Shown piece by piece: positions 1-9,724 of a DNA stretch of 64,000 nucleotides. Numbering within the stretch: position 1 is the first letter of the stretch; each line of letters opens with the position of its first letter. The position numbers and the translations under genes are program-made. This DNA is from Spirirestis rafaelensis WJT71-NPBG6. Lineage in GTDB: Bacteria > Cyanobacteriota > Cyanobacteriia > Cyanobacteriales > Nostocaceae. The stretch covers positions 1-64,000 of the forward strand of contig JAHHID010000010.1 of assembly GCA_019359015.1 (NCBI GenBank), read 5' to 3'. A model generated the notes under the pieces. The model did no database searches. It was given only the letters and a program-made list of their open reading frames with translations, and was not told where the DNA came from.

Positions 1-57
1 CGCTAACGAAGGGACTGCACCTAAAGGTGCTTCGCATTCATCCCACCCCTGAAGGAC

Positions 58-95
58 GTAACAGCCTGAAAATTTTTTGGATTTTCAGGCTGTTA
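58..95. terminator. Long palindrome after the RTX gene
   Basis: A perfect inverted repeat with 16-bp arms (GTAACAGCCTGAAAAT and its complement) surrounds a short AT loop. It lies about 20 bp beyond the stop codon of the minus-strand RTX gene, so it probably ends or stabilises that transcript. There is no clear U tract outside the stem, so it could also simply be a dispersed palindrome. Confidence 0.5.
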
Positions 96-112
96 CTGGT
101 GGGCTTTCTGCT

Positions 113-1078
113 TCAATACTTGTAAAGCAATTCAAAGAAATCAGTACCAGCCCCGCCGGTTAGCGTATCGCGTGCAGTTTGGGTTTCTGAGTCTTCTCCG
201 CCAAAGAGAAGGTCATTGCCAGCACCACCGATCACGCGGTCAACACCTGCGCCGCCATCGATGAAGTCATCGCCTGCACCGCCATTAATCACATCATTAC
301 CAGCAAGGGATTCATCGACACCGAGATCGCCATAGATGGTGTCATTGCCACCGAGACCATTGAGGTTGTCAGCACCCTCACCACCATCGATGAAGTCACC
401 ATCAATACCACCATTGATGGTTTCTAAGCCAGCACCGCCCAAAAGGGTGCTAGAACCTGCTCCACCATCAAGAATGTCATTGCCGTCGCCGCCATCGAGG
501 GTGTCAATACCATCTCCACCCACGAGGGAGTCATTACCGGCATAGCCGTAGAGAATGTCATCGCCTTCACCACCTATGAGGGTATCAGCACCGCCTGAAC
601 CCAATGTGTCACCTTCACCATAGAGAGTGTCATTACCCTCTGCACCATCGATGTAATCAGCACCACCCGAAATGGTACCTTCTGTGTCATCGCCGTACAG
701 CACGTCATTAGAGAAGCTACCAATTACGGTGTCATTACCCGCACCGCCCTGTGCAGTATCCTCAAAACCACCATAGACCCAGTCAGTACCAGCACCACCA
801 TCAAGGAAGTCTTTGCCGTCATTGATATCATCAACGTTCGTGCCGCCAATTAGGGTGTCATTGCCAGCCTCACCATAAAGGGTGTCCTCGCCTGCATCCC
901 CAAATAGTCTGTCGGCACCGGCTCCACCATAAAGGGTGTCTTTATCGTTTCCACCTCGAAGCAGGTCATTTCCCCCTAAGCCATATAAGGTGTCATCCCC
1001 CCCATTGCCGCGAAGCGTATCAGCATTCGCAGTCCCCGTAAGGGTATCAGATAGTTCTGTTCCGTTTCTTACCGCCAT
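113..1078 (-). CDS. RTX (hemolysin-type calcium-binding repeat) protein
   Basis: This 321-residue protein is almost entirely glycine/aspartate-rich nonapeptide repeats of the GGxGxDxLxG type, running from about residue 18 to 310. Such repeats fold into calcium-binding parallel beta-rolls. No enzymatic domain is visible: the N-terminus (MAVRNGTELSDTLTG) enters the repeats at once and the end (FELLYKY) is short and aromatic. RTX proteins are usually exported by type I secretion without an N-terminal signal peptide, which fits the absence of one here. No secretion genes are adjacent. A structural or surface role is inferred; the substrate is unknown. A long palindrome follows the gene, and a long gene-free stretch lies upstream. 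Confidence 0.85.
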   Translation of the reverse strand: MAVRNGTELSDTLTGTANADTLRGNGGDDTLYGLGGNDLLRGGNDKDTLYGGAGADRLFGDAGEDTLYGEAGNDTLIGGTNVDDINDGKDFLDGGAGTDWVYGGFEDTAQGGAGNDTVIGSFSNDVLYGDDTEGTISGGADYIDGAEGNDTLYGEGDTLGSGGADTLIGGEGDDILYGYAGNDSLVGGDGIDTLDGGDGNDILDGGAGSSTLLGGAGLETINGGIDGDFIDGGEGADNLNGLGGNDTIYGDLGVDESLAGNDVINGGAGDDFIDGGAGVDRVIGGAGNDLLFGGEDSETQTARDTLTGGAGTDFFELLYKY

Positions 1079-2510
1079 AGTTGTAATTTCCTGTTTTAAA
1101 AAAGTATTTGCAATTTAGAATGTGTAGATGCACAATACAAAGTCTCTTTTCACTGTCACTATTGTTTTCCCCCTACTTAAAGTTGAGAGAGGGGTGTCAA
1201 AGACATAGCAGACTTTCACTAAATTCGGTAGACTAAGAACTATTTATGGCTAACGCCAAACTGTGCTAACATGTTTGTTGTGTACCAAAGTTCATCCAGA
1301 CTTATAGGGACTTCCCCCAGGGTAAGGCTGAGTTGAAGTTATACTACCGTCAAGCAGCTATGCTGAAAAAATCAAAGCTTTGACTTGCCAGTGCAAGAGA
1401 TGAATTGATGATTTAAATACCAGTTAAATCAAACCCGATAAATTAGAATCGACGAACATTTTTCATGGTTTGCAACCATAGTAGATACGCAACCCCTTCA
1501 GCAGTTAAGACTGCCTGCGCTGTACCCACTCAAGTATCATTTTTGATTCTTTGCAAGTCTTCCTAAAGCTTTACAGATTAGGACAAAAATTTTTTTTCAT
1601 AAATTAATGCTTTTTATCTAAATAGATAGGTAAACAACGAGTTAAACTGTTTTTACCAGCACGATAAAATATCAAACAAAATTTTCCAAATTAGAAGGAA
1701 ATTCAGTTTGTTCTACAGCAAGTAGCATACTACTAGTATACTTCCCTGGTTTCGGCTTGTCAATCCGGTAAAGATGAAAATTTTCTCATGAAACAAAAGG
1801 GGAGCAATGCGATTTTGCTAGATGAACCCGAAAAAGTGCGATCACCGAACACTAATACTGAGAGTAGCAGCAAATTTTATTACAGCAATGTGATGACTCC
1901 GCACCACAATTTATCTTATTGAAATATCCCAAGAAGATTTCGGTTAAATGATTTGATGCTTATTAATCTTGTTACTGTCTGCGTCAGTAATCAATAAAAA
2001 AGTATTTATTATTACGATTAACTCACAGAAGATGCATCGTAAGTATAAAATTTATCCAACTGTTTTAGGATTGATGAAAGAGGTTAAAATTGAATTGCAA
2101 AAATTATCCCAACTTCCAGCCATCCATTGACAACGGAGATGTAGCATAATTTCTGCATTATGTTTTAACCAAAATTTTTCGCTCTCCAGAAACCGAGTCT
2201 GGTCGGCGTGGGCAGATAGGGAGTCATACCTGAGTCTGGCAGACGGGGCTTTCACCCGTATCTATCCGAGAGTTCAACCTTGCCCATATTGGGTCGGGTT
2301 GGTGAGCTTATTTACGGGCTGGTTACCGGGATTCACTCACAACGAATCGCACACCGAAAAGTTTTGTCAGTCAACGCAAGAATACGGGTTTCAGGCGAGG
2401 TTTTTGGGATAGTTCAGAGCGATAAGAGTGCGATCGCACTCCTAACGTCCACGATCCTATTGCTCAAAAGGTAGATTCTGCAATGATTTTGGCTGATGGG
2501 GTGTCCTCGC
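1079..2510. other. Gene-poor AT-rich interval
   Basis: No convincing coding sequence is seen in these 1.4 kb. Two short open frames (2052..2255 minus, 2280..2474 plus) have no recognisable domain. The part near 1079-1300 presumably holds the RTX promoter. The sequence around 2200-2260 looks like a degraded or repeat-derived fragment, but I cannot name it. Confidence 0.5.
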
Positions 2511-3296
2511 TCAAATGAAGGGGGTGTAAATTTGCACAATTGGTGCTGGTGCAAGTTCTGGCAAATTAACCGATTTTAACAATTTAGTCCAATCTTCAAC
2601 AAAGGCGCCAACCCCTGAATTATTGCGGCGTAATTCTCCTAAATTAGTTATCGCATCATACCAAATATTGTTAGCTGCATAAACTTTGTACTTCTGTGAT
2701 TTTGCGTTATTTAATTGTTGTTGCAGTTGAGGGGTTAGTGTCACTCGTCGCACCCACGCATCAACAAAATACGCAGAACTCTTTTGAGCCGGACTGCAAT
2801 AAACGTTGAAATACCAATGATATTTCAAGTTTGGCTTAAGAGCGTATTGAGGATTTTGCGGCAGTTTCACGGCGATCGCTCCCGGTTTTCCTGGTAAGGT
2901 AATTGGTGTACGCCAAATATCGTTACCTTCTTGATCCTGCAAGACAAACTCTCCAGAACGGATATCGCTGGCTAACTGTGGAAGATAAACCCAAAAGCTA
3001 GGATACTCGCTGATTGTTGTTCCTAAGAAAGATTTATTGTTAGTTTCCTCACCAGGAACTAAAGCTGTCAACGGCGTTTTTAAATTGGGACAATCACCAC
3101 GACGGCTTGTTCCTCCTCGACGACGACCTGTAGGAGCATCATCATCGGGAAATTGTTGATCGGTGGGTTTATTTTGTTTGTTATAAATTATGTTATTGAA
3201 TGATTGCGCTTGAACTTGTGATGTCGCCAGACTAAAAAATACTAAAGTAATGAAAGTAAGTTTTCTCTGCTTTTGAAAAGATTTATTTTGATTCAT
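2511..3296 (-). CDS. DUF928 exported protein
   Basis: The start is placed at the ATG at 3296, because the longer frame would run back into the preceding gene and lacks a signal peptide, whereas MNQNKSFQKQRKLTFITLVF begins a clear one (cleavage near VQAQS). The mature protein carries the arginine/glycine-rich PTGRRRGGTSRR segment and the following DCP typical of the cyanobacterial DUF928 family, whose function is unknown. The gene starts 2 bp after the stop of the CHAT-CHASE2 gene, so the two form an operon. In my knowledge DUF928 genes often sit beside CHASE2 or CHAT genes in cyanobacteria. A periplasmic partner for the CHASE2 sensor is inferred, not shown. Confidence 0.8.
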   Translation of the reverse strand: MNQNKSFQKQRKLTFITLVFFSLATSQVQAQSFNNIIYNKQNKPTDQQFPDDDAPTGRRRGGTSRRGDCPNLKTPLTALVPGEETNNKSFLGTTISEYPSFWVYLPQLASDIRSGEFVLQDQEGNDIWRTPITLPGKPGAIAVKLPQNPQYALKPNLKYHWYFNVYCSPAQKSSAYFVDAWVRRVTLTPQLQQQLNNAKSQKYKVYAANNIWYDAITNLGELRRNNSGVGAFVEDWTKLLKSVNLPELAPAPIVQIYTPFI

Positions 3297-3298
3297 AT

Positions 3299-5746
3299 TC
3301 ACGAATTTAAATGTTTTTTGTTTATACGGGGACGCGGTAATATTTTCAGGACAATTGCACTTGCAATTAATGCTAATGCTGATGGGACAAGTGGTATCCA
3401 CCCTGCGAATGTAAATATACTAAAACAGATGCTAAAAATTGCGTAAAGCGATATAGCGATCGCTAATCCTAAATAAAGTGGTTGCTGAATCCTCCAACCA
3501 ATTATTCCTCCTAGCAATGACCATCCCCACACCCAAAGCGTTTCCATCCACCCAGACCACCACCACAACAAAGGTCTTTTATCAAGTACTGCACTGAGAA
3601 TCTGGCTGATCATATGTGCTTGGACAAATACCCCCGGAATTTGCTTATCATTGTCTGCTGCGTTGCTGCTGTAGGGGGTTTTCCAATAATCAGAACTGCT
3701 TGAGGCTGTAACGCCAATTAAAACGATGCGATTCTTCATTGATTCGATTAACTCAGGCTTAATTTGATCGCTTAAAACATCTTTTAAAGCTACTTGCCGA
3801 GCAATCTTTTGTGGAGAAGGTAAAGAACGATAATTCAGCAATATTTGATAACCGGATGCATCAATTTTTTGGTAACCGCTAGTGTGGGATTTTAATTCCT
3901 TAAATTCTACATCGCCAATCTGCAAGTATTTGTTTGAATTTATTTTCCATCTAATACCTTGTGCGTTCAAATAGTGTTGTGCTAACTGAAAGTTAAAAGA
4001 ATATTCTGCCACACAGGGAGATTTCGCCGGCGGGGTTAAGTGTATAAGTTGACGACGAGCAATATCACCTTCATCGGCGACAAAATCACTAAAACTCTGG
4101 CGTTGTATTGGGACTTTAGGTGGTGGGGGAACGCCATCCTGTGCCTTATCATTCGGAGCGGCAACTTTACACACTGCAAACAGGCGATCGTCAGAAAGCA
4201 ACCGATTAGCTAAATCAGGATATTTACTATCAAATGGAAAATCATGATATATATCTAAACCAATAGCTTTTGGTTGATATGAGTCTAGTTTTTGCAAAAG
4301 TTGATTGAATGCTTGGTCTGATAGCGACCAACGCAGATTCATTTTTTGCTGTATTTGATATTGAATATCTGCTTCATCAATTGTGACGATTAATAAGCGT
4401 GAATCTTGCTTTTCATCAGGCGATCGCAACTGCATTAAATGGTCATAAGATTGTAATTCCCAAGGTTGCAGCATCCCTAGATAGCGTACTCCCATGACTA
4501 AGGTTCCCACAAGTACACTGGCAATCAACAGCGTTGACAAGCTATGCTGACGATGTTTTACGGATGAATTATCCGGTTGAAGTCGAATTTCGTCGCTTTT
4601 GATAGCCGAAGATTGTTTTTGCGTAGAAATAACCGTTTTTGGCGATTGTGACCAAATCATTGGTGCTACAGCGGGGTTTTGACAGATTGCGGGTAGCCAA
4701 GTAGCGCAGGGATATTCATTTTCTAATCCTTGCAATCTTTCTCGCGCATAACGCACCGCTGCATATAAAGATTGTCCGTTGGAAAATTCCGCCAGAAAAT
4801 ACTTTAAAAATTTTTGCGCTACCACATCCGGGACTGGTTCTCGCATAACAATCACTTGCGGAATCTGCAAACTTTGTAGTTGCTGCGCTAAACCCAAACC
4901 ATCGCAAGAGTTAAAAATTGCTAACTTTAAATTGTGTGCGATCGCTTTCCTGAGAGCATACTTTAATTGATCTAGTGTTAAACTATCTGTCTGATTAATT
5001 TGCAACCATCCTTTCTCTTTAGTCCAGCTATGACCGGCAAAAAAGAGAATGTCCCAACCTTGTTTCCAAAGGCGATCGTTTAAATCGTTTAACGATGGTT
5101 CTACTAAAAATTCAATCTCTGCTTGATGCGATAATTGTTCTAAAAAAGTTCGATCCTGAGTAATTTCAATTCCTTTACTGTCACCAAAAATAGCCAATAT
5201 TTTAATTTGTTCACTGCTATTTGCAGTAATTATATTCGGTTGTTGGTATTCTGCTGCACTTAAGGCTACTTCCGCGTGAGGATAATCTGTAAAAAAGTTC
5301 CATAAATGCCAAGGAAGATGTCGCAGTTGATTATCATTGGTTTCAATAATGAAGCGAATTTCTGCGGATGGTTCTAATTGCGTGCGTAATTGCTGGTCAA
5401 TTTTGTGAAACTGCGTTGAATTAAGCCATGCATTGATGCTGTTGTCTAACTGTTCGGATAAATCGTGTAGATCGACTTCGGAAACATTAGTTATATAAGC
5501 TTCTTCAATTTCAAAATCGTCGTCAACTTCAATGTCGGTTTGAACACGCAAACCGATACGTTGATAAAAAAATGAATAAAGCGATCGCCAATTGCGGTAT
5601 AGTACAACAATTTCTGGTGCGGCTGGCAAACTAGCAGTAAATTTCATTCCGTAAGGGTTGTTTTGTTCCCCAAGCTGGACAGTGACCGCTGGAAAGCCAT
5701 CCTCTAAATTACCCTGTCCTAAGCTTAAAACAACTAACCTACTCAT
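3299..5746 (-). CDS. CHAT-CHASE2 membrane sensor protein
   Basis: This 815-residue protein has an N-terminal region leading into a CHAT (caspase-like) domain. The likely catalytic pair is His239 in FFAGHSW and Cys281 in IFNSCDG. A transmembrane segment follows at about 404-421, then an extracytoplasmic CHASE2 sensor domain from about 430 to 715. Two or three C-terminal transmembrane segments end in a short basic tail. CHASE2 normally sits on kinases or cyclases and senses an unknown extracytoplasmic signal; here the output module would be a protease-like domain in the cytosol. No kinase or cyclase domain is present. The DUF928 gene begins 2 bp downstream. Signal and substrate are unknown. Confidence 0.85.
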   Translation of the reverse strand: MSRLVVLSLGQGNLEDGFPAVTVQLGEQNNPYGMKFTASLPAAPEIVVLYRNWRSLYSFFYQRIGLRVQTDIEVDDDFEIEEAYITNVSEVDLHDLSEQLDNSINAWLNSTQFHKIDQQLRTQLEPSAEIRFIIETNDNQLRHLPWHLWNFFTDYPHAEVALSAAEYQQPNIITANSSEQIKILAIFGDSKGIEITQDRTFLEQLSHQAEIEFLVEPSLNDLNDRLWKQGWDILFFAGHSWTKEKGWLQINQTDSLTLDQLKYALRKAIAHNLKLAIFNSCDGLGLAQQLQSLQIPQVIVMREPVPDVVAQKFLKYFLAEFSNGQSLYAAVRYARERLQGLENEYPCATWLPAICQNPAVAPMIWSQSPKTVISTQKQSSAIKSDEIRLQPDNSSVKHRQHSLSTLLIASVLVGTLVMGVRYLGMLQPWELQSYDHLMQLRSPDEKQDSRLLIVTIDEADIQYQIQQKMNLRWSLSDQAFNQLLQKLDSYQPKAIGLDIYHDFPFDSKYPDLANRLLSDDRLFAVCKVAAPNDKAQDGVPPPPKVPIQRQSFSDFVADEGDIARRQLIHLTPPAKSPCVAEYSFNFQLAQHYLNAQGIRWKINSNKYLQIGDVEFKELKSHTSGYQKIDASGYQILLNYRSLPSPQKIARQVALKDVLSDQIKPELIESMKNRIVLIGVTASSSSDYWKTPYSSNAADNDKQIPGVFVQAHMISQILSAVLDKRPLLWWWSGWMETLWVWGWSLLGGIIGWRIQQPLYLGLAIAISLYAIFSICFSIFTFAGWIPLVPSALALIASAIVLKILPRPRINKKHLNS

Positions 5747-6220
5747 CTTTGTCTGACAAAAGAACGGTTAGATAATAGATACCCAAATTAAACTAGCATT
5801 TCCGCAAATTATTTACATCACTCTTGCGTTGTATTTGTCAAAATTAAATCATGTTATCTTGTTAGCTAGTATTAAATATTACACATTCGCCATACCTTTT
5901 TATCAAGAAATAATTTAGGATTCAGGAGTCATTTGGGAGCGCATAGATTCTGTATAATATCAGGTTCGGTGATTACTTATCATTCCTGAAGAACCCCACC
6001 CCTTTATCCCCTCCCCGATGCCTTGGGGAGGGGAGCCTAAGCGTAGCTTTGGCGGGGTGGGGTGCAGTCAACGTGGCAATCATAACTAATTAGTTGAAAT
6101 GATATAACTTGATGATGAATAAATAAGTTTAAAATTACTACGTTTCTTATAAATTTGGTGGTCTACATAATGGTAACTGTAACAAAGCCTACCCATATTT
6201 TATTTTGACTTCTGACTTCT
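5747..6220. other. Intergenic region with a palindromic repeat
   Basis: This stretch separates two minus-strand genes. It holds the presumed promoter of the CHAT-CHASE2 gene (AT-rich, about 5750-5890) and one copy of a C/G-rich hairpin repeat at 5994-6062. Nothing else is recognised. Confidence 0.5.
5994..6062. repeat. CCCCACCCC/GGGGTGGGG palindromic repeat, copy 1
   Basis: A roughly 70-bp element is bounded by CCCCACCCC and GGGGTGGGG, with an inner CCCTCCCC/GGGGAGGG stem. A diverged copy lies at 11608-11672. The copies flank the RAYT transposase gene at a distance, which is suggestive of a REP-like element but not proof. Confidence 0.75.
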
Positions 6221-7396
6221 TCATTGTTGAACAATCTTTATTTTACTTGCTGCTCTAGTTGCCTTTTCCCGTGCTTCTTGAACATTAACACCTTTAGCTA
6301 ACGCTACCCCCATTCTTCTATATGGATGAGCATTAGGTTTACCAAATAGTTTAATATCAACATCTTTTTCTGACAAGGCATCAGCAACACCAGTAAAAGC
6401 GATATTATCTGACTTTTGTTCAGCTAAAATTACCGCACTGGCTGATGCTCCCAACTGTTCTATATTGGGAATGGGCAAATTTAAAATAGCTCTTAAGTGC
6501 AATTCAAATTCATTCAAATTTTGGGAGATTAACGTCACCATGCCTGTATCATGAGGTCTAGGAGAAAGTTCTGAAAAAATCACTTCATCTTTGGTTATGA
6601 AAAACTCAACTCCAAAGATTCCCGCACCTCCTAAAGCATCAGTAACTTTTTTGGCAATTTCTTCAGCATCTGATATCATTTTCTCTGAAATTATAGCAGG
6701 TTGCCAAGACTCTTGATAATCTCCTCTTTCTTGACGATGACCGATAGGAGAACAGAAAATAGTTGGTGTATCCCACTGCTTAATTGTCAATAAAGTTATC
6801 TCAATTTCAAAATTGATAAATTCTTCAACAATTACCTTTTGACTGTCACCTCTAGAATTAGCGATCGCACTCTGCCACGCTTTCTCAACTTCACTTGAAT
6901 TATGCACTACAGATTGACCTTTTCCTGATGATGACATCACAGGTTTAACAACATTAGGAAAGCCAATTTCATTACTAACAGCAATCAACTCTTCTAAGTT
7001 TTCAGCATAACCATATTTAGCAGTTCTGATGCCTAATTGCTTATGTGCTAATTCCCTAATTCTGTCACGATTCATTGTATAGTTAGTAGCCGCTGCCGTT
7101 GGAATAACCCTAATTCCTCGTGACTCAAACTCCTGTAATTTTTCGGTTCTAATCGCTTCAATTTCGGGTATGATAAAATCAGGCTGATGTTTAGTAACTA
7201 TAGCCTCCAAATCATCTCCACTCAGCATCGAAATAACTTCAGAACAATCAGCAACTTGCATAGCTGGAGCATTAGCGTAGCGGTCAACCGCAATCACATA
7301 ATTTCCTAGACGTTGAGCCGCAATTACAAACTCTTTGCCTAATTCTCCCGAACCTAGCAGCATCAACTTTTGTGGTAACTTCATATAATTACTCAT
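6221..7396 (-). CDS. purT: Formate-dependent phosphoribosylglycinamide formyltransferase
   Basis: PurT makes formyl-GAR from GAR, formate and ATP in purine synthesis. The 391-residue length matches the family. The N-terminal Rossmann-like part has LLGSGELGKEF (about residues 13-23), the ATP-grasp core carries VMSSSGKGQS and the acidic metal-binding segment, and the family signature SPRPHDTGMVTL is present. The downstream purine gene purH lies 28 kb away, so this is not a purine operon. The gene stands alone on the minus strand, with the pentapeptide-repeat gene 60 bp upstream in the same direction. The assignment is secure. Confidence 0.95.
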   Translation of the reverse strand: MSNYMKLPQKLMLLGSGELGKEFVIAAQRLGNYVIAVDRYANAPAMQVADCSEVISMLSGDDLEAIVTKHQPDFIIPEIEAIRTEKLQEFESRGIRVIPTAAATNYTMNRDRIRELAHKQLGIRTAKYGYAENLEELIAVSNEIGFPNVVKPVMSSSGKGQSVVHNSSEVEKAWQSAIANSRGDSQKVIVEEFINFEIEITLLTIKQWDTPTIFCSPIGHRQERGDYQESWQPAIISEKMISDAEEIAKKVTDALGGAGIFGVEFFITKDEVIFSELSPRPHDTGMVTLISQNLNEFELHLRAILNLPIPNIEQLGASASAVILAEQKSDNIAFTGVADALSEKDVDIKLFGKPNAHPYRRMGVALAKGVNVQEAREKATRAASKIKIVQQ

Positions 7397-7456
7397 TAAT
7401 ATAGTTCTACCTGTTCTTGGCGCTCTTGCCGGTTCGTTATTTTAATTATCATCTTC

Positions 7457-7996
7457 CTAAGAGTCAAACCTAGCACCGCGAAGTTGTAAATCTTTACGTT
7501 GAACCTCTTTTAAACCAATACCCTTACCAAACTGACACTCATCTACAAGAGTATTTAACCATATAGTTTCATTCAGAGTTGCGCCTCGCAAATCCGCGTT
7601 TATTAAATTTGCATTAGTAAAATTAGCAAATAGCAAGTCTGCGTTTATTAAATTGGTGTTTTGCAAATTTGCTCCTGATAAATTACCACGAATCAAGTTT
7701 ATTTCATCCAAAACCAAATTAGATAAATCTGCCTCTATTAAATTAGGAAATTTTAACTGACTTGGATTTTGGAAAAAGCGCATTAAACAATTTATATTTG
7801 CTTCGTTAAGACGTATTTTAGTTAAAAAATCGTAACGAGCTATACCAAGTTCTATGAGAGCTTGCAAACGTTGTTCGGGACTTTGTTCTAAAAAGTGGAT
7901 AGCTTTGTACCGGAGGTCTTGAGTTGTGAGTTTTAACATAACTGTTGGTAATATTTTTTCTTTTGTCATGGAAATAGGTAACGGTGCTATTCTCAT
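7457..7996 (-). CDS. Pentapeptide-repeat protein
   Basis: The C-terminal half contains about a dozen A(D/N)LxX pentapeptides (for example [18 protein letters not shown]), which form a right-handed quadrilateral beta-helix. The N-terminal third is helical and unrecognised. The function of such small cyanobacterial pentapeptide proteins is generally unknown. The start is uncertain: internal ATGs at residues 10 (7969) and 20 (7939, MLKLTTQDL) are plausible alternatives. No catalytic or membrane segment is visible. Confidence 0.75.
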   Translation of the reverse strand: MRIAPLPISMTKEKILPTVMLKLTTQDLRYKAIHFLEQSPEQRLQALIELGIARYDFLTKIRLNEANINCLMRFFQNPSQLKFPNLIEADLSNLVLDEINLIRGNLSGANLQNTNLINADLLFANFTNANLINADLRGATLNETIWLNTLVDECQFGKGIGLKEVQRKDLQLRGARFDS

Positions 7997-8183
7997 AAAA
8001 TTAAAAATTATATAATAAACGTATTACATAAAATTCACGCGAAGACGTAACTAAATAATTTAACATTATAATCTTTGTGAAAATTTTAATAATTAATAAA
8101 TTAGATGTTAATTTTTTGGGAAATATTTTCCGGAAAATCGCAACAAAGATTTGTTTAGTATTTACAGTATTAATCGCTAAATT

Positions 8184-8735
8184 ATGAAAAAAATATTTAG
8201 ACGCCAAAAAATTAAAGGTCGTGGACTAACAGTCATAACGTTTACAGCAATTTTCTTAGGATTATTTACCTGCTTGATGGCTGATGTTGTCAGAGCCAGA
8301 ATTATAAATGTTGATCATTTGCTTAAAAAATTAGAAGAACAAAGCCAAAAAAAAATAAATAATCCTGGCAAAATTGCTGTAAGAAGGGGTTCTGGGTATG
8401 AAAAAGGACTCGATTTTAAATGTCTATCATGGTCTACATATCCGGTGGGTAGTGGCTGGACAAATAAAATTGACGATCGCGATTTTTTTATAGATTTTTA
8501 CATTCCACCAGATAAAAAAGCGATAATTTGTACGACACCAGCTTTAGCAGCTGCGTTAACTGCTGAAACTAGAAAACCGTTTTTGTATGAGGTTTACTCA
8601 ACTGATTACGGGTTGCATGTTCGGATTACCATCGGTCTTTCTGAAGTTAGAGATGCTTGTAAAAATTTGACGGCAAATGCTAATTGTGCAGATTATATAT
8701 TATCGCGTCAGGTGATTGTACGGTATGAGCCGTAG
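8184..8735 (+). CDS. Exported or membrane-anchored hypothetical protein
   Basis: The 183-residue product has a basic N-terminus (MKKIFRRQKIKGRG) followed by a hydrophobic stretch at about 17-34, which is a signal peptide or anchor. The remainder is soluble, with three cysteines and no family I can name. It is not part of an obvious operon; the divergent pentapeptide-repeat gene lies upstream across about 190 bp of very AT-rich sequence. Function unknown. Confidence 0.65.
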   Translation: MKKIFRRQKIKGRGLTVITFTAIFLGLFTCLMADVVRARIINVDHLLKKLEEQSQKKINNPGKIAVRRGSGYEKGLDFKCLSWSTYPVGSGWTNKIDDRDFFIDFYIPPDKKAIICTTPALAAALTAETRKPFLYEVYSTDYGLHVRITIGLSEVRDACKNLTANANCADYILSRQVIVRYEP

Positions 8736-8764
8736 AAAATTAGTTGTTAGTTGTTATTGGTATA

Positions 8765-8792
8765 GTAGAGACGCGATTAATCGCGTCTGTAC
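8765..8792. repeat. Dispersed palindrome with AGACGCGATTAATCGCGTCT core
   Basis: A 20-bp perfect palindrome (8769-8788) lies in a 28-bp sequence. The same 28 bp recurs exactly in inverted orientation at 43748-43775. It lies about 60 bp before the RAYT transposase gene, a position where REP-type palindromes are commonly found. Confidence 0.85.
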
Positions 8793-8854
8793 AAGTTAGT
8801 TGTTATTGGATAATTGGATGATATCATGTCCGTTTTGATATTAACTTTTTTCTC

Positions 8855-9664
8855 ATGTCGCGCAAACCACGAAATCATCAACCGGGCTTTTGCTATCACA
8901 TCACTACCCGCTGCAATAATCGGGAGTTTCGTCTCACACCCATAGAGTGTCGAGAGGTGTTTCTCTACGCTATCAAAAAAGCTCAGGACAAATATCGATT
9001 TAAGCTTTATGCGCTCTGCCTCATGAGCAATCACGTCCATTATTTGCTAGAACCTGCACAACCAGAAGATTTACCCAAAATTATGCATTGGCTAAACTGG
9101 TACACTGCCATGTGCTTTAATCGAATGCTCAACCGTACAGGACATTTTTGGGAAAAGCGTTATCACAGTAGTGGCTTTGCCAACACAGATAGTAAAAGAG
9201 CATTAAATACTTTAAGATATATCCACGCTAACCCAAAAGCCGCCGGAATGCAGCAAGGCTTTTTCTATGATTTTAGTAATTATGGCATTCACGATAGATT
9301 AGGTGATGATGGTATCACTCAATGGCATCCAGCGTTTTTGAAGTTGGGTAAAACTCTAGATGAATGCGCTGCAAAGTATCGAGGATTCTGTAAAAAATAT
9401 CGCCCTAAAGCCAAGCCAGAAACTCGCAACTACTGGGGAAGCAAGTTATTAGCAGGGTTGAAAGCTAAAAAAAAGGCGAAGAAATCGTTTCCAGGACAAA
9501 TGAGACTGCCTTGGGATGAATGGGAAGCGACTAACGAAGAGGTAGAAAATGTTGCGTGCAAGTTTATTTTTGCTAATTGTTATAACCCGCAAATTGCCAG
9601 CATCGTACTACAAAAACAACAAGATGCTTTTTGTCATGCCCAGTGCCAGGTAACGGAAACCTAG
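8855..9664 (+). CDS. REP-associated tyrosine transposase (RAYT / TnpA_REP)
   Basis: This is a Y1-type HUH endonuclease of 269 residues. The metal-binding HxH is His60-Val-His62 in MSNHVHYLLEP, and the likely catalytic tyrosine is Tyr122 in RYIHANPKAAG, the arrangement of the RAYT branch of the IS200 superfamily. These are single-copy, domesticated-looking transposases thought to act on REP palindromes rather than to carry classical insertion-sequence ends. No inverted or subterminal ends of a normal IS are seen around it, but a 20-bp palindrome lies just upstream. The lysine-rich C-terminus (about residues 155-190) is typical of the longer RAYTs. The frame appears intact. Confidence 0.85.
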   Translation: MSRKPRNHQPGFCYHITTRCNNREFRLTPIECREVFLYAIKKAQDKYRFKLYALCLMSNHVHYLLEPAQPEDLPKIMHWLNWYTAMCFNRMLNRTGHFWEKRYHSSGFANTDSKRALNTLRYIHANPKAAGMQQGFFYDFSNYGIHDRLGDDGITQWHPAFLKLGKTLDECAAKYRGFCKKYRPKAKPETRNYWGSKLLAGLKAKKKAKKSFPGQMRLPWDEWEATNEEVENVACKFIFANCYNPQIASIVLQKQQDAFCHAQCQVTET

Positions 9665-9724
9665 AACCCGCAATACTTCGTGGTTAATGACTTGTTTATG
9701 AATCTTTACAATTTCCTGTAAGCC

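Noticed and set aside
2052-2474. Two short open frames between the RTX and DUF928 genes
   Set aside because: No recognisable domain, no clear ribosome-binding site and no supporting context.
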